A DNA stretch of 64,000 nt from Gemmatimonadota bacterium (GTDB lineage: Bacteria > Gemmatimonadota > Gemmatimonadetes > Longimicrobiales > RSA9), in assembly GCA_039715185.1 (NCBI GenBank), contig JBDLIA010000007.1, positions 1 to 64,000 of the forward strand, written 5' to 3'. The position numbers were made by a program, and so were the translations under genes. Positions within the stretch are counted from its first letter, which is position 1; the number at the start of each line of letters is the position of its first letter. Shown piece after piece: positions 15,820 to 24,961 of this stretch. The notes under the pieces are model-generated. The model worked only from the letters and a program-made list of their open reading frames with translations, was not told the DNA's origin and did no database searches.

Positions 15820-17646
15820 CTAGCTACAATTGAAGTCGTTCTCGCCGACGGGGCGGCACGACGACGGGTAGCCGAACTCCTGCCAGAACTCGACGAAGCC
15901 TCCGGCACGCATCCAGTCGTGGAACTCGGGGCTCCGCCTGACGGGCGCAAAGCGTGGGTCATCGAATACCCATGGCAGGTCAAAGGCGGATACATCCCCC
16001 GAGTCCACCCGTGCCGCCAGAAGCTCGACGGCCCTGTCGGCCGCGCCCACGTCCGCGGCGACGATGAGCGTGTGCCTGTCGACCTCCAGCGCGTCGACGA
16101 GACCCCGGGTGAATTCTCCGTGCTCGGCCAGGTGGGCCGTCAAGGTTCGCGCGTTCTCCATATGTGCAGCGGCACGCTCGGGCACCGTGGCCGCAAAGCG
16201 CGCTGCGTATCGGGTGTACCCTTCCACGTCCCCCGCCAGCACGAGGGCGTCGGCCCCGAACCAGAGCACCGGACCGAAGCCGGGGTCCAGGGTCGCGGCG
16301 CGTTCGAACTCCCTGATGGCGGCCGGATAGTCGCCCGCGCCCGTGAGCGCCATGGCGTACGCCAGGATGTTGACCGGCATGGGGTCGAGCGCGACCATGC
16401 GCTCGGCCAGCTCGACCGCCTGCGCGTTGAGGCCGTAGGCGAAAAGCGTCCCGACCATGTCCTCCATTACCAGCGAATTCGATGGGTCGATGTCGAGGGC
16501 GCGGCGGTAGTAGCGCATGACCTCCCGACCGTCGCGGCTGGCCTTGCCCATGGCGTGCAGCGCGGCGGGCAGGTCGGGGGCGAGACGGTGCGCGGTCTCG
16601 GCGGCCACGCGAACCTCGGCGTTGATGCTGTCGCGCTCCGCCCGAGTCACCTCCAGGCCTTCTTGCGAGGCCCAGATGCCGTACTGGTCCAGCGCGCGGG
16701 CCAGCGTCGCCCAGGCGGGGGCGAAATCGGGATCCAACTCGACCGCGACTTTCAGCGAGTCGATCGCCTCGTCGATGCGGGTACGCGCCCGCCACAGGGC
16801 GAGACTCTGCAGGTAGAGATCGTAGGCTCTCCTGTTGTCGGTACGGCTCGCTACGACCGGCGTCTCCGTCAGGTTCAACTCCACGCTGAGCGCCTCGGCG
16901 ATGGAGGTGGATATCTCCTCTTGAACCGCGAAGATGTCGTCCAGGTCGCGGTCGTATTGGTCCGTCCAGAGGTGGAAGCCCGTTTCGGTCTCGATGAGCT
17001 GCGCGGTTATGCGCACGGCCTCGCCCTGCCTCCTGACGCTGCCCTCCAGGATGTGCTGCACCCCCAGGTCACGCCCGACCTCGCGCAGGTCCGGGTTCTG
17101 GCCCTTGTACTGGAAAGCGCTGGTGCGGGCGGCGACGCGCAGCTCGCGGATCTTGGCCAGGGCGTTGAGGATCTCCTCGGTGATGCCGTCGGAGAAGTAC
17201 TCCTGCTCGGGGTCGCTCGACATGTTGGCGAAGGGCAGCACCGCGATGGAGGGCGGAGCCGCCTCGACGGTCGTCGTCGCGGCTTCGGGCGCCGCGCTCG
17301 CCCCCGCGAACCTGCTCTCCCAGACGAAGTAGCCGAGCGCGATGACGAGACCGCCGATGATGAGGCGATTCAGCCGCCGACCGGTGGACGGTACGAGGGA
17401 GGGGCTCGCGTCTACCTCCGCCATCCGCTTCACCCCCTGCGGCGTGATCTCGAAGGCCCAGGCCAGGAACACCGCCACGGGCAGGCCCAAGCCGAGCGCC
17501 ACGATCAGCATGCGCATGACCCAGTCGGGCGCGCCGAAGGACTCCGCCGCCAGGTCCACCACCTGCAACGCCAGCCAGGCGACCACCGCGTAGGCCGCGG
17601 CCACGCGGAAGACGTGCCGGCGCTTGAGCTCCTCGAGGAAGTTCAT
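15820..17646 (-). CDS. Membrane-anchored TolB-like/TPR protein
   Basis: Predicted 608-residue protein. Residues about 10-110 contain three hydrophobic helices (the first AAAYAVVAWLALQVVDLA; the second begins MLIVALGLGLPVAVFLAW). Residues about 130-265 are a TolB-like domain (IAVLPFANMSSDPEQEYFSDG, then VQHILEGSVRR), and the remainder is TPR helices. This architecture usually carries an N-terminal adenylate cyclase or winged-helix output; here only the membrane segment precedes it. It is probably a scaffold or sensor. The stop of the PlsC gene lies 9 bp upstream, so the two are likely co-transcribed. Confidence 0.8.
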   Translation of the reverse strand: MNFLEELKRRHVFRVAAAYAVVAWLALQVVDLAAESFGAPDWVMRMLIVALGLGLPVAVFLAWAFEITPQGVKRMAEVDASPSLVPSTGRRLNRLIIGGLVIALGYFVWESRFAGASAAPEAATTTVEAAPPSIAVLPFANMSSDPEQEYFSDGITEEILNALAKIRELRVAARTSAFQYKGQNPDLREVGRDLGVQHILEGSVRRQGEAVRITAQLIETETGFHLWTDQYDRDLDDIFAVQEEISTSIAEALSVELNLTETPVVASRTDNRRAYDLYLQSLALWRARTRIDEAIDSLKVAVELDPDFAPAWATLARALDQYGIWASQEGLEVTRAERDSINAEVRVAAETAHRLAPDLPAALHAMGKASRDGREVMRYYRRALDIDPSNSLVMEDMVGTLFAYGLNAQAVELAERMVALDPMPVNILAYAMALTGAGDYPAAIREFERAATLDPGFGPVLWFGADALVLAGDVEGYTRYAARFAATVPERAAAHMENARTLTAHLAEHGEFTRGLVDALEVDRHTLIVAADVGAADRAVELLAARVDSGDVSAFDLPWVFDDPRFAPVRRSPEFHDWMRAGGFVEFWQEFGYPSSCRPVGENDFNCS

Positions 17647-17655
17647 GCGGCTATC

Positions 17656-18990
17656 CTACTCCTCCTCCGCCTGCTCCGCGATCCGGTCGAACTCCGCGAC
17701 CAGCGCGGCGCGCTCGGCGGCCAGCCTGGTCACCGTCTCTGGCCGGCCCACGGTTCTCAGGAAAAGCCGCGCGTCCTCATAGGCATGCCGCAGACGCTCC
17801 CGCCAGGCGACCGCGAACGCGCCCAGGAAAGGCAGCGCGACCGCCGCCACGAGGACCGCCGGCCAGCCGCCCAGTCGGAACGCGACCAACAGCCACACCG
17901 CGTACATCGCCGGATAGGCCAGGATCGAGGGCGCGAGCTTCCAGGTGGCCAGCTCGTCCTCGCGTAGCGAAGCGCGCCGGACGATGATCTGCGGCACCAG
18001 GTAGGGGATCGCCCAGGCGATGGCGCCGGCGGCCGCGACCAGCCCGGCCAGAGCCAGCGGCAGCGCGCGCAGGAGCAGGTAGCGGACGACATCGAAGAGC
18101 GCCGTGGCGGGCGGCACGTCGGCGGCCTCGCCCGCGCCAAGGGCGTCGGCCAGGCGCCGGTAGCGCCCGACCCGATCTGCCAGCTCCTGGTGGCGCTCGG
18201 GGTCACTCGCGCGCAGCCAAGCGAGCCCGCGCGCGAACGCCTGCAGGCGCGGCACCCGCGTGCCCAGCGGGGCGCGTTCGCGCCAACGCGCCAGGCCTTT
18301 CTCGCGCGCCCAGATGCGCTCGGCGGTCTCCACCAGCGCGCGCTCTTCGTGGCTGGACAGGTTGACGGTGACCGCGCGCAAGCCCGCGTCGATGCGCTTG
18401 GTGAGCTCGCGCGCGGCGGCGTGGTCGTCCGCCTCGTAGGCCGCGTGCAGGTCGTCCACGCCGATCGGCTCGCCCACCAGCGCCAGCGCGTCGCCCCGGA
18501 AGAAAGGCTTGCGCGCGTAGGTGAGCCCCACCGGAACGATGCGGACCCCCAGGGACCAGCCGTGCGCCGCCTCGGCCTGCAGCGCGATGCGCGCCGCGCC
18601 CGTTTTCAGCGGCGACAGCTCGGACGCCGAGTGGCTCTGGCCCTCCGGGAAGATCTGGATCGCGGCGCCGTCCGCGAGTGCGGCGATGGCCGCCTCGAAG
18701 GTGCGATCGTTCTGCCCCATGAGCGCGGGATCGTCCCGGCGCCGGTACACCGGGAGACCGCCGAGCACGCGCAGTGCGACGCCTACGATCGGGTGCGAGA
18801 ACAGCGGCGCCTTGGCCAGAGGCCGCACCAGGCGACCCGCCGACCGGAGCACGATCAGCGGATCCAGCAGGGCGTTGGGGTGGTTGGCCGCGACCACCAT
18901 CGGCCCGGACGGGTAGTCCGCGCCGCGGCACTCGAGCCTGTAGAAGAGCGCCGCGGTGGCGCCGAGGGCGCGGGCGATGAAGTCGCGCAT
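17656..18990 (-). CDS. PlsC-type glycerolipid acyltransferase
   Basis: Predicted 444-residue membrane protein. The acyltransferase motif I reads NHPNALLD (H37, D43), with one extra residue between His and Asp compared with HX4D, as in the Gpt2/Sct1-like group. Motif III is FPEGQS near 114-119. The C-terminal half has two or three membrane helices (about 310-340 and 360-400) and a long helical linker, which is longer than bacterial PlsC. It probably acylates glycerol phosphate or lysophospholipid at the inner membrane. Spaced 9 bp from the TolB-TPR gene. Confidence 0.85.
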   Translation of the reverse strand: MRDFIARALGATAALFYRLECRGADYPSGPMVVAANHPNALLDPLIVLRSAGRLVRPLAKAPLFSHPIVGVALRVLGGLPVYRRRDDPALMGQNDRTFEAAIAALADGAAIQIFPEGQSHSASELSPLKTGAARIALQAEAAHGWSLGVRIVPVGLTYARKPFFRGDALALVGEPIGVDDLHAAYEADDHAAARELTKRIDAGLRAVTVNLSSHEERALVETAERIWAREKGLARWRERAPLGTRVPRLQAFARGLAWLRASDPERHQELADRVGRYRRLADALGAGEAADVPPATALFDVVRYLLLRALPLALAGLVAAAGAIAWAIPYLVPQIIVRRASLREDELATWKLAPSILAYPAMYAVWLLVAFRLGGWPAVLVAAVALPFLGAFAVAWRERLRHAYEDARLFLRTVGRPETVTRLAAERAALVAEFDRIAEQAEEE

Positions 18991-19015
18991 CAGCCGAGCC
19001 GCCCGGGCCGTCCGC

Positions 19016-19648
19016 CTAGAACCAGAAGGCCCGGCGCAACCTGGTCAGCGCCGTCTCCTCTTCGTGCTCCTCCCCCGAGGTGCAGCCCAGGCCGTCCTGG
19101 TGCGACTCGTTGAACGCCTGCGCGTTGTCGGGGACCTCGTCGAAGCGCGCGTCGATCAAAGCAGGGTCCACATCGGCGGGGCCGTGGTGCACCAGCAGCC
19201 GGTCCAGCGACCGGATTTCCCGGTTGGCGATGGAGGGCACGCCTGAGCCGTTGAGCACGAAGACGAGCTCCTGTCCGTCCCCGTCGACGAAGCGCTCGCC
19301 CTCGTCGTCCACCACCACGTCGTCGCCCACCGTGTAGCCCAGGTTGGAGAAGAAGTGACCCCAGGCGACGCCCGAGTCGTGAGTGTGCACGACGTCGTCG
19401 ATCATCTGGTGGAAGTGCACGCGGTCGTACGTCGACAGCATCGTGGGGTCCAGCCTGCAACTGGCCAGATCCTGCATGTAGAGCTCGTCCTGGAAGCGTA
19501 CGCGCTCGCCGTCCAGGTACACGACCAGGTTCGCGTGATAGTGGATCGGCTCGTCTGTTTCGGCCGGTGGCATGGCCGCGTATCTGGCGGCGCCAAGCCC
19601 GACGATGCCGATCGCCAGGCCGCCGAGGAACATCGTGGTCGATTTCAT
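19016..19648 (-). CDS. Membrane-anchored His-rich protein of unknown function
   Basis: Predicted 210-residue protein with an N-terminal signal anchor (MFLGGLAIGIVGLGA), then a periplasmic domain. Histidines are clustered: HYHAN near residue 37, HFHQ near 79, VHTHDS, WGHFF and VHHGP. Two cysteines (ASCRLD, GLGCTSG) are far apart. The pattern suggests a metal site, but I do not recognise a named family. The closing segment RLRRAFWF is basic-aromatic. It lies 25 bp upstream of the PlsC start on the same strand, so it may share its transcript. Confidence 0.7.
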   Translation of the reverse strand: MKSTTMFLGGLAIGIVGLGAARYAAMPPAETDEPIHYHANLVVYLDGERVRFQDELYMQDLASCRLDPTMLSTYDRVHFHQMIDDVVHTHDSGVAWGHFFSNLGYTVGDDVVVDDEGERFVDGDGQELVFVLNGSGVPSIANREIRSLDRLLVHHGPADVDPALIDARFDEVPDNAQAFNESHQDGLGCTSGEEHEEETALTRLRRAFWF

Positions 19649-19724
19649 GCTCGAAACCTAGCGCCTTGCGCGCGCCCGCGCGCCGGCCCAGCCTGCGCTC
19701 CCCCTACAACCCAGAGGCAGCACC

Positions 19725-21980
19725 ATGCGCACAGCTCCCACGCTCGCCGCAGCAACGATTCTCGCGGCCCTCGCGGCGCCGGCGACGCGCGCCCAGTCCC
19801 TCGACGCTCAGGACGGCGGCCTCATCGTCGGCTTCACGCCCGCGGCCGGAGAGGCGCAGCTAGCCCTGGAGGCCGACTTCGACGCGCTCCTCGACGCGGA
19901 GCACCTCGCGGACTGGATGGAGCGGATGACGGTCGAGCCGTTCTACGTGGGATCCCCGCAGAACCGTGCGAACGCGGAGTTCACCGCGGAGCTGTTCCGA
20001 TCGTGGGGCTATGACGTGGAGATCGAGGAGTACCGGGTGCTGTTCCCCAAGCCGCGGATCCGCGTGCTCGAGATGGTAGCGCCCGAGGCGTTCACGGCGA
20101 GCCTCGAGGAGCCGGTGCTGGAAGGCGAGGCGACCACCGAGATCGGCGACCGATTGCCGACCTACAACGCGTACTCCGCCGACGGCGACGTCACCGCCGA
20201 GCTGGTCTACGTCAACCAGGGCATCCCGCGCGACTACGAGGATCTCGAGCGGCTCGGGATAGACGTCGAGGGCAAGATCGTTATCGCCCGCTACGGCGGT
20301 TCCTGGCGCGGCATTAAGCCCAAGGTCGCCGCCGAGCACGGGGCCATCGGCACGATCCTGTACTCCGACCCCCGCGACGACGGCTACTTCCAGGGCGACA
20401 CGTACCCGGACGGCCCCTTCCGGCGGCGGGACGGCGTGCAGCGCGGCTCGGTCAGCGACATGCCGCTCTATCCGGGCGATCCGCTGACCCCGGGCGTGGG
20501 GGCGACCCCGGACGCCCGCCGGCTTCCGCTCGACGAGGCACCGTCGCTCATGAAGATCCCGGTGCTGCCCATCTCGCACGCGGACGCGCTGCCGCTGCTG
20601 CGCGCGCTGGCAGGACCGGTGGCGCCGGCGTCCTGGCGCGGCGCGCTGCCGCTGACCTACCACGTGGGTCCCGGCCCCACGCGCGTGCGCCTGCACCTGG
20701 AGTTCGACTGGAACCTGGAGCCCGCCTACAACGTGATCGCCCGGCTGGAGGGGTCGGTGCACCCGGACGAGTGGGTGATGCGCGGCAACCACCGCGACGG
20801 CTGGGCGATGGGCGCGCAGGACCCCATCTCCGGCCACGTGGCGATGATGGAGGAGGCGCGCGCGATAGGGGAGCTGGCGCGGCGCGGCCACCGGCCCCGG
20901 CGCTCCCTGGTGTTCGCGTCGTGGGACGCCGAGGAACCCGGACTGCTCGGCTCCACCGAGTGGGTCGAGCACCACGCCGACGAGCTGCGCGAAAAGCTGG
21001 CCATCTACATCAACACCGACGGCAGCGGCCGCGGCTTCCTGCGCATGGGTGGCTCGCACACCCTTCAGAAGATGATGAACCAGGTCGCCAGGGAGGTGGA
21101 TGATCCGCAGACGGGGGTCACCGTGTGGCAGCGCGAGCACGCGCGGCGCGCGGTCAACGGCGACCGCGAGCCGAGCGAGCGGGGCGACCTGCTCCTGTCG
21201 CCCCTCGGGTCGGGGTCCGACTACACGCCGTTCCTGCAGCACCTGGGGATCGCGTCGCTGAACCTCAGCTACGGCGGCGAGAACGCCGGCGGCAGCTACC
21301 ACTCGCAGTTCGACAACTTCGACCACTATACGCGCTTCGGCGACCCCGGCTTCGCTTACGGCGTCGCGCTCGCCCGCACCACTGGGCGTGCCACGCTGAG
21401 GGCGGCGAACGCCGAGATCCTGCCGTTCCTGTTCGGCCCGTTCGTGGACAACGTCAAGACCTACCGCGACGAGGTCATCGAGCTGCTGGAGGAGGTCCGC
21501 GAGGAGACCGAGCGGGACAACGCGCTGGTGGCCATGAACGCGTACGAGCTCGCGGCCGACCCGACCAAGCGGTACGTGCCGCCGGAGGCGGAGGGCGAGG
21601 TGCCGCACCTCAACTTCGCGCCGCTCCAGAACGCCATCGACCGCCTGGAGCCGAGCGCCCGCGCGTACGATTCGGCGCTGCACGCCGCCCTGGCCGCCGG
21701 CGTAGCGCTGCCCGACGACGTGCGCGCGCTGAACGCCCGGCTCATCGCCACCGAGCGCGCCATGACGCGGCCCGACGGCCTGCCCCGCCGCGACTGGTTC
21801 CGGCACCAGATCTACGCGCCCGGCTTCTACACGGGCTACGGCGTGAAGACGCTGCCCGGCATCCGCGAGGCGATCGAGCAGCGGGAGTGGGCCGAGGCGG
21901 ACGCCCAGGTGGCGCGCATCGCGGAAACGCTGGACGCGCTGAGCGCCGAGATCGACCGCGCGGCGGCGCTGCTGCGTTGA
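19725..21980 (+). CDS. Secreted M28 peptidase, glutamate carboxypeptidase II-like
   Basis: Predicted 751-residue exported metallopeptidase with a cleavable signal (ending ATRAQ). A PA-type insertion (about 150-260) precedes the M28 zinc domain, and a C-terminal TFR-dimer-like helical domain follows. The co-catalytic zinc ligands line up with human GCPII: H356 and D366 (GNHRDGWAMGAQDP), catalytic E403 with E404 (DAEEPG), D432 (INTDGSG) and H526 (GSYHSQFDN). Such enzymes release acidic amino acids from peptides. The stop overlaps a TTG start of the next gene (TTGA), so the binding lipoprotein is co-translated. Confidence 0.9.
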   Translation: MRTAPTLAAATILAALAAPATRAQSLDAQDGGLIVGFTPAAGEAQLALEADFDALLDAEHLADWMERMTVEPFYVGSPQNRANAEFTAELFRSWGYDVEIEEYRVLFPKPRIRVLEMVAPEAFTASLEEPVLEGEATTEIGDRLPTYNAYSADGDVTAELVYVNQGIPRDYEDLERLGIDVEGKIVIARYGGSWRGIKPKVAAEHGAIGTILYSDPRDDGYFQGDTYPDGPFRRRDGVQRGSVSDMPLYPGDPLTPGVGATPDARRLPLDEAPSLMKIPVLPISHADALPLLRALAGPVAPASWRGALPLTYHVGPGPTRVRLHLEFDWNLEPAYNVIARLEGSVHPDEWVMRGNHRDGWAMGAQDPISGHVAMMEEARAIGELARRGHRPRRSLVFASWDAEEPGLLGSTEWVEHHADELREKLAIYINTDGSGRGFLRMGGSHTLQKMMNQVAREVDDPQTGVTVWQREHARRAVNGDREPSERGDLLLSPLGSGSDYTPFLQHLGIASLNLSYGGENAGGSYHSQFDNFDHYTRFGDPGFAYGVALARTTGRATLRAANAEILPFLFGPFVDNVKTYRDEVIELLEEVREETERDNALVAMNAYELAADPTKRYVPPEAEGEVPHLNFAPLQNAIDRLEPSARAYDSALHAALAAGVALPDDVRALNARLIATERAMTRPDGLPRRDWFRHQIYAPGFYTGYGVKTLPGIREAIEQREWAEADAQVARIAETLDALSAEIDRAAALLR

Positions 21981-22795
21981 GGCGACGCGCGACGTTCGCT
22001 CTGCTGGCCGGCGCGGCGTGCCTGGTCGCCGCCGGCTGCGCCGAGGCGCCCGCGCGGGTCGTGCTCGCGACCACCACGTCGACCGAGGACTCGGGTCTGC
22101 TGGGCGCGCTGCTGCCGCTCTTTCACGAGGCCCACCCCGGCTACGCGGTGAACGTGGTCGCGGTGGGCACCGGCGCCGCGCTGGACCTGGGCCGCCGCGG
22201 CGACGCAGACGTGCTGCTGGTGCACCACCCGGAGGGCGAGCGGGAGTTTATCGCGGCGGGGCATGGGACCGGGCGATGCGAGCTGATGCTCAACGACTTC
22301 GTCATCGCGGGCCCGCCGGCGGATCCTGCCGCCGTGCGCGACGCGTCGGACACCCGGGAAGCGCTCCGGCGCATCGTCGACAGCGGCGTGGAATGGGTAT
22401 CTCGCGGCGACGACAGCGGCACCCACCGGCGCGAGCGCGTGCTATGGGAGTTGTTCGACACCAGGCCGCGCGGCGACGTCTACGTCGAGGTCGGGCAGGG
22501 CATGGGCTCGACGCTGACGCTGACCGACGAGCGCGGCGCCTACACCCTGTCGGACCGCAGCACCTACCTCTTCATGCGCGACGCGCTGGAGCTCGAGATC
22601 CTGTTCGAACGCGAGCCGCCCCTCGAGAACCGCTACAGCGTGATCCCGGTGGTGGCGGCCGCCGATCCCGAAGGCGGCAGGGCGCTGGCGCGGTGGCTCG
22701 CGTCCGCGCAGGCGCAGGACGCCATCGCCGACTACGGCGTGGACAGATTCGGGACGGGGCTGTTCGTGCCGCTGCGGCCGAGGTGCGAGTTCTGA
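21977..22795 (+). CDS. tupA: Tungstate/molybdate-type ABC substrate-binding lipoprotein (orphan)
   Basis: Predicted 272-residue lipoprotein (lipobox VAAGC). The mature N-terminus has the TupA/ModA-like anion loop ATTTSTEDSGLL, followed by GTGAALDLGRRGDADVLLVH and a SRGDDSGTH segment, all characteristic of TupA tungstate-binding proteins. A TTG at 21977 overlaps the M28 stop and gives the full signal peptide. No permease or ATPase gene follows; the next gene is convergent. Either it lends specificity to a transporter elsewhere or it has another role. Tungstate could matter to the formate dehydrogenase 35 kb away, but this is speculative. Confidence 0.8.
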   Translation: MRRRATFALLAGAACLVAAGCAEAPARVVLATTTSTEDSGLLGALLPLFHEAHPGYAVNVVAVGTGAALDLGRRGDADVLLVHHPEGEREFIAAGHGTGRCELMLNDFVIAGPPADPAAVRDASDTREALRRIVDSGVEWVSRGDDSGTHRRERVLWELFDTRPRGDVYVEVGQGMGSTLTLTDERGAYTLSDRSTYLFMRDALELEILFEREPPLENRYSVIPVVAAADPEGGRALARWLASAQAQDAIADYGVDRFGTGLFVPLRPRCEF

Positions 22796-22821
22796 GGCTG
22801 GGCGCGCGTTGATGCGTTCCG

Positions 22822-22837
22822 CGTTTCCGCGGAAACG
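22822..22837. repeat. 16-bp palindromic repeat, copy 1
   Basis: Perfect palindrome CGTTTCCGCGGAAACG in the gap between convergent genes. It is followed by TTTCGGGTGCC, a flank also seen in copies 2 and 3. Confidence 0.85.
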
Positions 22838-22863
22838 TTTCGGGTGCCAAAGCCGCCCGGGCG

Positions 22864-23568
22864 TTAGTTCCCGTCGGGGATGAACTCCCAGCGGCCTTGA
22901 ACGCGGGCGGAAACGGCTACGTTCTGCGGGTCCAGCATGAAGGTATCGCCGGCCCTCAATGCCTGAATCGCTACAGGGCCAATCCCTGGTGCCGGGTCGA
23001 GCCGATCGGTCGTAAGCAGCAGGAGTGGTCCCAGCCGGCCACCGGCGGCTTCGGCCATCGCGGCCGCGTCCTCGCGCGCGGCGGCCACCGCACTCGCCAG
23101 CGCCAGACGCCTGAGCGCGTGCATCTCTGAGGAGGAGGAGTATCCGACTCCTCCGATCGTCGCTCCGGCGTCGGTCCCCGCGTTCACGAGGCGCCCCGTC
23201 TCGCCGAGAATGTGCGTCCGAGCGCGCACGGTCGTGTTGGCTCGGTAGCCTTTGAATTCCCGGTCGCCGTTTCTCTTGTGTTCCCAGTGCGGAGAGACTG
23301 CCAATCCAATCCGCTCGATCTCCAGGTCCGCCAAGCCCATGGCGCCCAGCGCCGAAATGACTGCCTCCGCCAACTCCGCCGTTCCGTCCACCGCGTCTCC
23401 CGGCGAGTCTTCCACGCGGCTTGCCGAAAACGATACCGTCACCATGTCCGGCGGCACGGTTTGGGTCGACGACCCCGTCACGACGACGGTGGGAGTCTCG
23501 GGCTCCGGCGCTTGAGCGACGCCAACGGCGGGTAGCGCGAATAGCAGGATCGGGGCGGCGTACCTCAT
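22864..23568 (-). CDS. SIMPL-domain (DUF541) exported protein
   Basis: Predicted 234-residue protein with a signal peptide (MRYAAPILLFALPAVGVAQA) and a single SIMPL domain: VVVTGSSTQTVPPDMVTVSFS, then ERIGLAVSPHWEH, FKGYRANTTVRAR, and a closing ALRRLALASAVAAAREDAAAMAEA helix. SIMPL proteins (such as YggE) are periplasmic and linked to oxidative-stress tolerance; their biochemistry is unclear. The start at 23568 is the only one placing the signal peptide at the N-terminus. The stretch between this gene and the flavoprotein upstream holds two copies of the palindromic repeat. Confidence 0.85.
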   Translation of the reverse strand: MRYAAPILLFALPAVGVAQAPEPETPTVVVTGSSTQTVPPDMVTVSFSASRVEDSPGDAVDGTAELAEAVISALGAMGLADLEIERIGLAVSPHWEHKRNGDREFKGYRANTTVRARTHILGETGRLVNAGTDAGATIGGVGYSSSSEMHALRRLALASAVAAAREDAAAMAEAAGGRLGPLLLLTTDRLDPAPGIGPVAIQALRAGDTFMLDPQNVAVSARVQGRWEFIPDGN

Positions 23569-23709
23569 GGGATCTCCCGGATGTGTGACGCGCGGGTTGG
23601 GGACTGCTAATGCTGAAACGCGCATGGAGAGGCAGTGGTGTCTGAAATCGGGGGCGGGCCCGGCGGTTTTGTCACCGCCTCGCGGGCGTACGAGCTGAGA
23701 CGTCCAGGA

Positions 23710-23725
23710 CGTTTCCGCGGAAACG
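23710..23725. repeat. 16-bp palindromic repeat, copy 2
   Basis: CGTTTCCGCGGAAACG followed by TCTCGGGGG, 45 bp before copy 3, between the SIMPL and flavoprotein genes. Confidence 0.85.
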
Positions 23726-23754
23726 TCTCGGGGGACACGCGGCGACGTCTCCCG

Positions 23755-23770
23755 CGTTTCCGCGGAAACG
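23755..23770. repeat. 16-bp palindromic repeat, copy 3
   Basis: CGTTTCCGCGGAAACG followed by TCTCAGGTGCC. It ends 2 bp beyond the stop codon of the minus-strand flavoprotein gene. Confidence 0.85.
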
Positions 23771-23772
23771 TC

Positions 23773-24930
23773 TCAGGTGCCGTCGAAGCGGTCCGGATCC
23801 AGAAACCCAATCGGCAGCTCGGTCGATCCCTCCAGCGCGAGGTCCGCCAGCGCCTCGCCGATCACGGGGGCGAACTTGAAGCCGTGGCCGCTGAAGCCCG
23901 CCGCCACGCTCACGCGCTCGGCGCCAGGCAGCGCGCCAACCAGGAAGTGGCCGTCGGGCGAGTTGGTGTACAGGCAGGTCATGGTGGACAGCACGTCGGT
24001 GCCCGCGCTGGGCAGGTAGCGCGCCACTCCGGGCAGGAAATCCTGGTCTTCGGGCGGGGCCGGCCCCCGATCGACGGTGTCCGGATCGGCCTCGGGTCCG
24101 GGCACGTGGCGACCGACCTTGATGCCGGCGCGCTCCGGCATGGCCGACGAGCCGCCCACGATGGGAAATCCGTAGTAGAGTCCGTCGCTCGGGTCCTCGA
24201 TCGCCCAGGCAGCAAAGCGCGGTGGGGAGAACGCGTCCGGGTCGTCGGGCCGCACCCAGCCCAGCACCTGGCGCGTGGGCGTGAGGAACCCCGCCAAGCT
24301 CGGCGCCAGCGCGCTCGTCCAGGCTCCGGCGGCGAGCACCAGGTGCGCGGCTGTATAGCGGCCCGCGTCGGTGCGCACGACCACGCCGTCGCCGGTCTCC
24401 TCCCAGCCCAGAACGCGCTCCCTTGGCCTAAGCTGCGCCCCCGCGTGCCTGGCGAGCCCCCCGTACGCCCCGATCGCCCAGGCCGACAGCACCAGCCCCC
24501 CGCCCGGCTCGAACAGAGCGCGATAGCCGTCCGGCAGCGCAAACTGGGGGAAGCGGTCCGCCGCGTCGCCCAACTCCTCCAGCGGGATCTCGTACGCCCT
24601 CGCCGACGCCTCGGTATCGCGGATCAAATGGCCATCCGCCGGACCGGCATATAGCACGCCTGTCTCGTAGAACACCGTTACGCCGGTGTCCTCTTCCAGG
24701 CGCGACCACCCGGCGCGCGCGCGGCGCAGGAGCGGGACGTAATCGGTGTGCTCGAAGTAGGAGGTGCGAAACAAGCGCGTGTCGCCGCCGCTGGAACCGA
24801 ACTCGTGCGGATGCGCGTGGCGATCGATGCCCAGCACGCGGGCTCCGCGCGCGGCGAGGTGGGCGCAGACGGAGGAGCCCATCGCGCCAACGCCAACCAC
24901 GATGACGTCGAACGACCCTACGGCGATCAT
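23773..24930 (-). CDS. Monomeric sarcosine oxidase/N-methyltryptophan oxidase-like flavoprotein
   Basis: Predicted 385-residue FAD oxidase. It has the N-terminal dinucleotide motif VIVVGVGAMGSS, the flavin-site segment EFGSSGGDTRLFR, and C319 in TCLYTNSPDGHF, matching the cysteine that covalently binds FAD in monomeric sarcosine oxidase. The C-terminal GFSGHGFKFAPVIGE completes the family signature. It oxidises a secondary amine such as sarcosine or an N-methyl amino acid, producing H2O2 and formaldehyde; formaldehyde oxidation to formate would be a metabolic link to formate dehydrogenase, but this is speculation. Cytoplasmic and monocistronic. Confidence 0.9.
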   Translation of the reverse strand: MIAVGSFDVIVVGVGAMGSSVCAHLAARGARVLGIDRHAHPHEFGSSGGDTRLFRTSYFEHTDYVPLLRRARAGWSRLEEDTGVTVFYETGVLYAGPADGHLIRDTEASARAYEIPLEELGDAADRFPQFALPDGYRALFEPGGGLVLSAWAIGAYGGLARHAGAQLRPRERVLGWEETGDGVVVRTDAGRYTAAHLVLAAGAWTSALAPSLAGFLTPTRQVLGWVRPDDPDAFSPPRFAAWAIEDPSDGLYYGFPIVGGSSAMPERAGIKVGRHVPGPEADPDTVDRGPAPPEDQDFLPGVARYLPSAGTDVLSTMTCLYTNSPDGHFLVGALPGAERVSVAAGFSGHGFKFAPVIGEALADLALEGSTELPIGFLDPDRFDGT

Positions 24931-24961
24931 GCAGGGAGAATAGCCGGCGCCCCGTTTCTCG

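Noticed and set aside
22572-23810. Apparent protein motif PETFPRKR in several small open frames
   Set aside because: It is the translation of the palindromic DNA repeat in non-coding gaps, not a peptide family.
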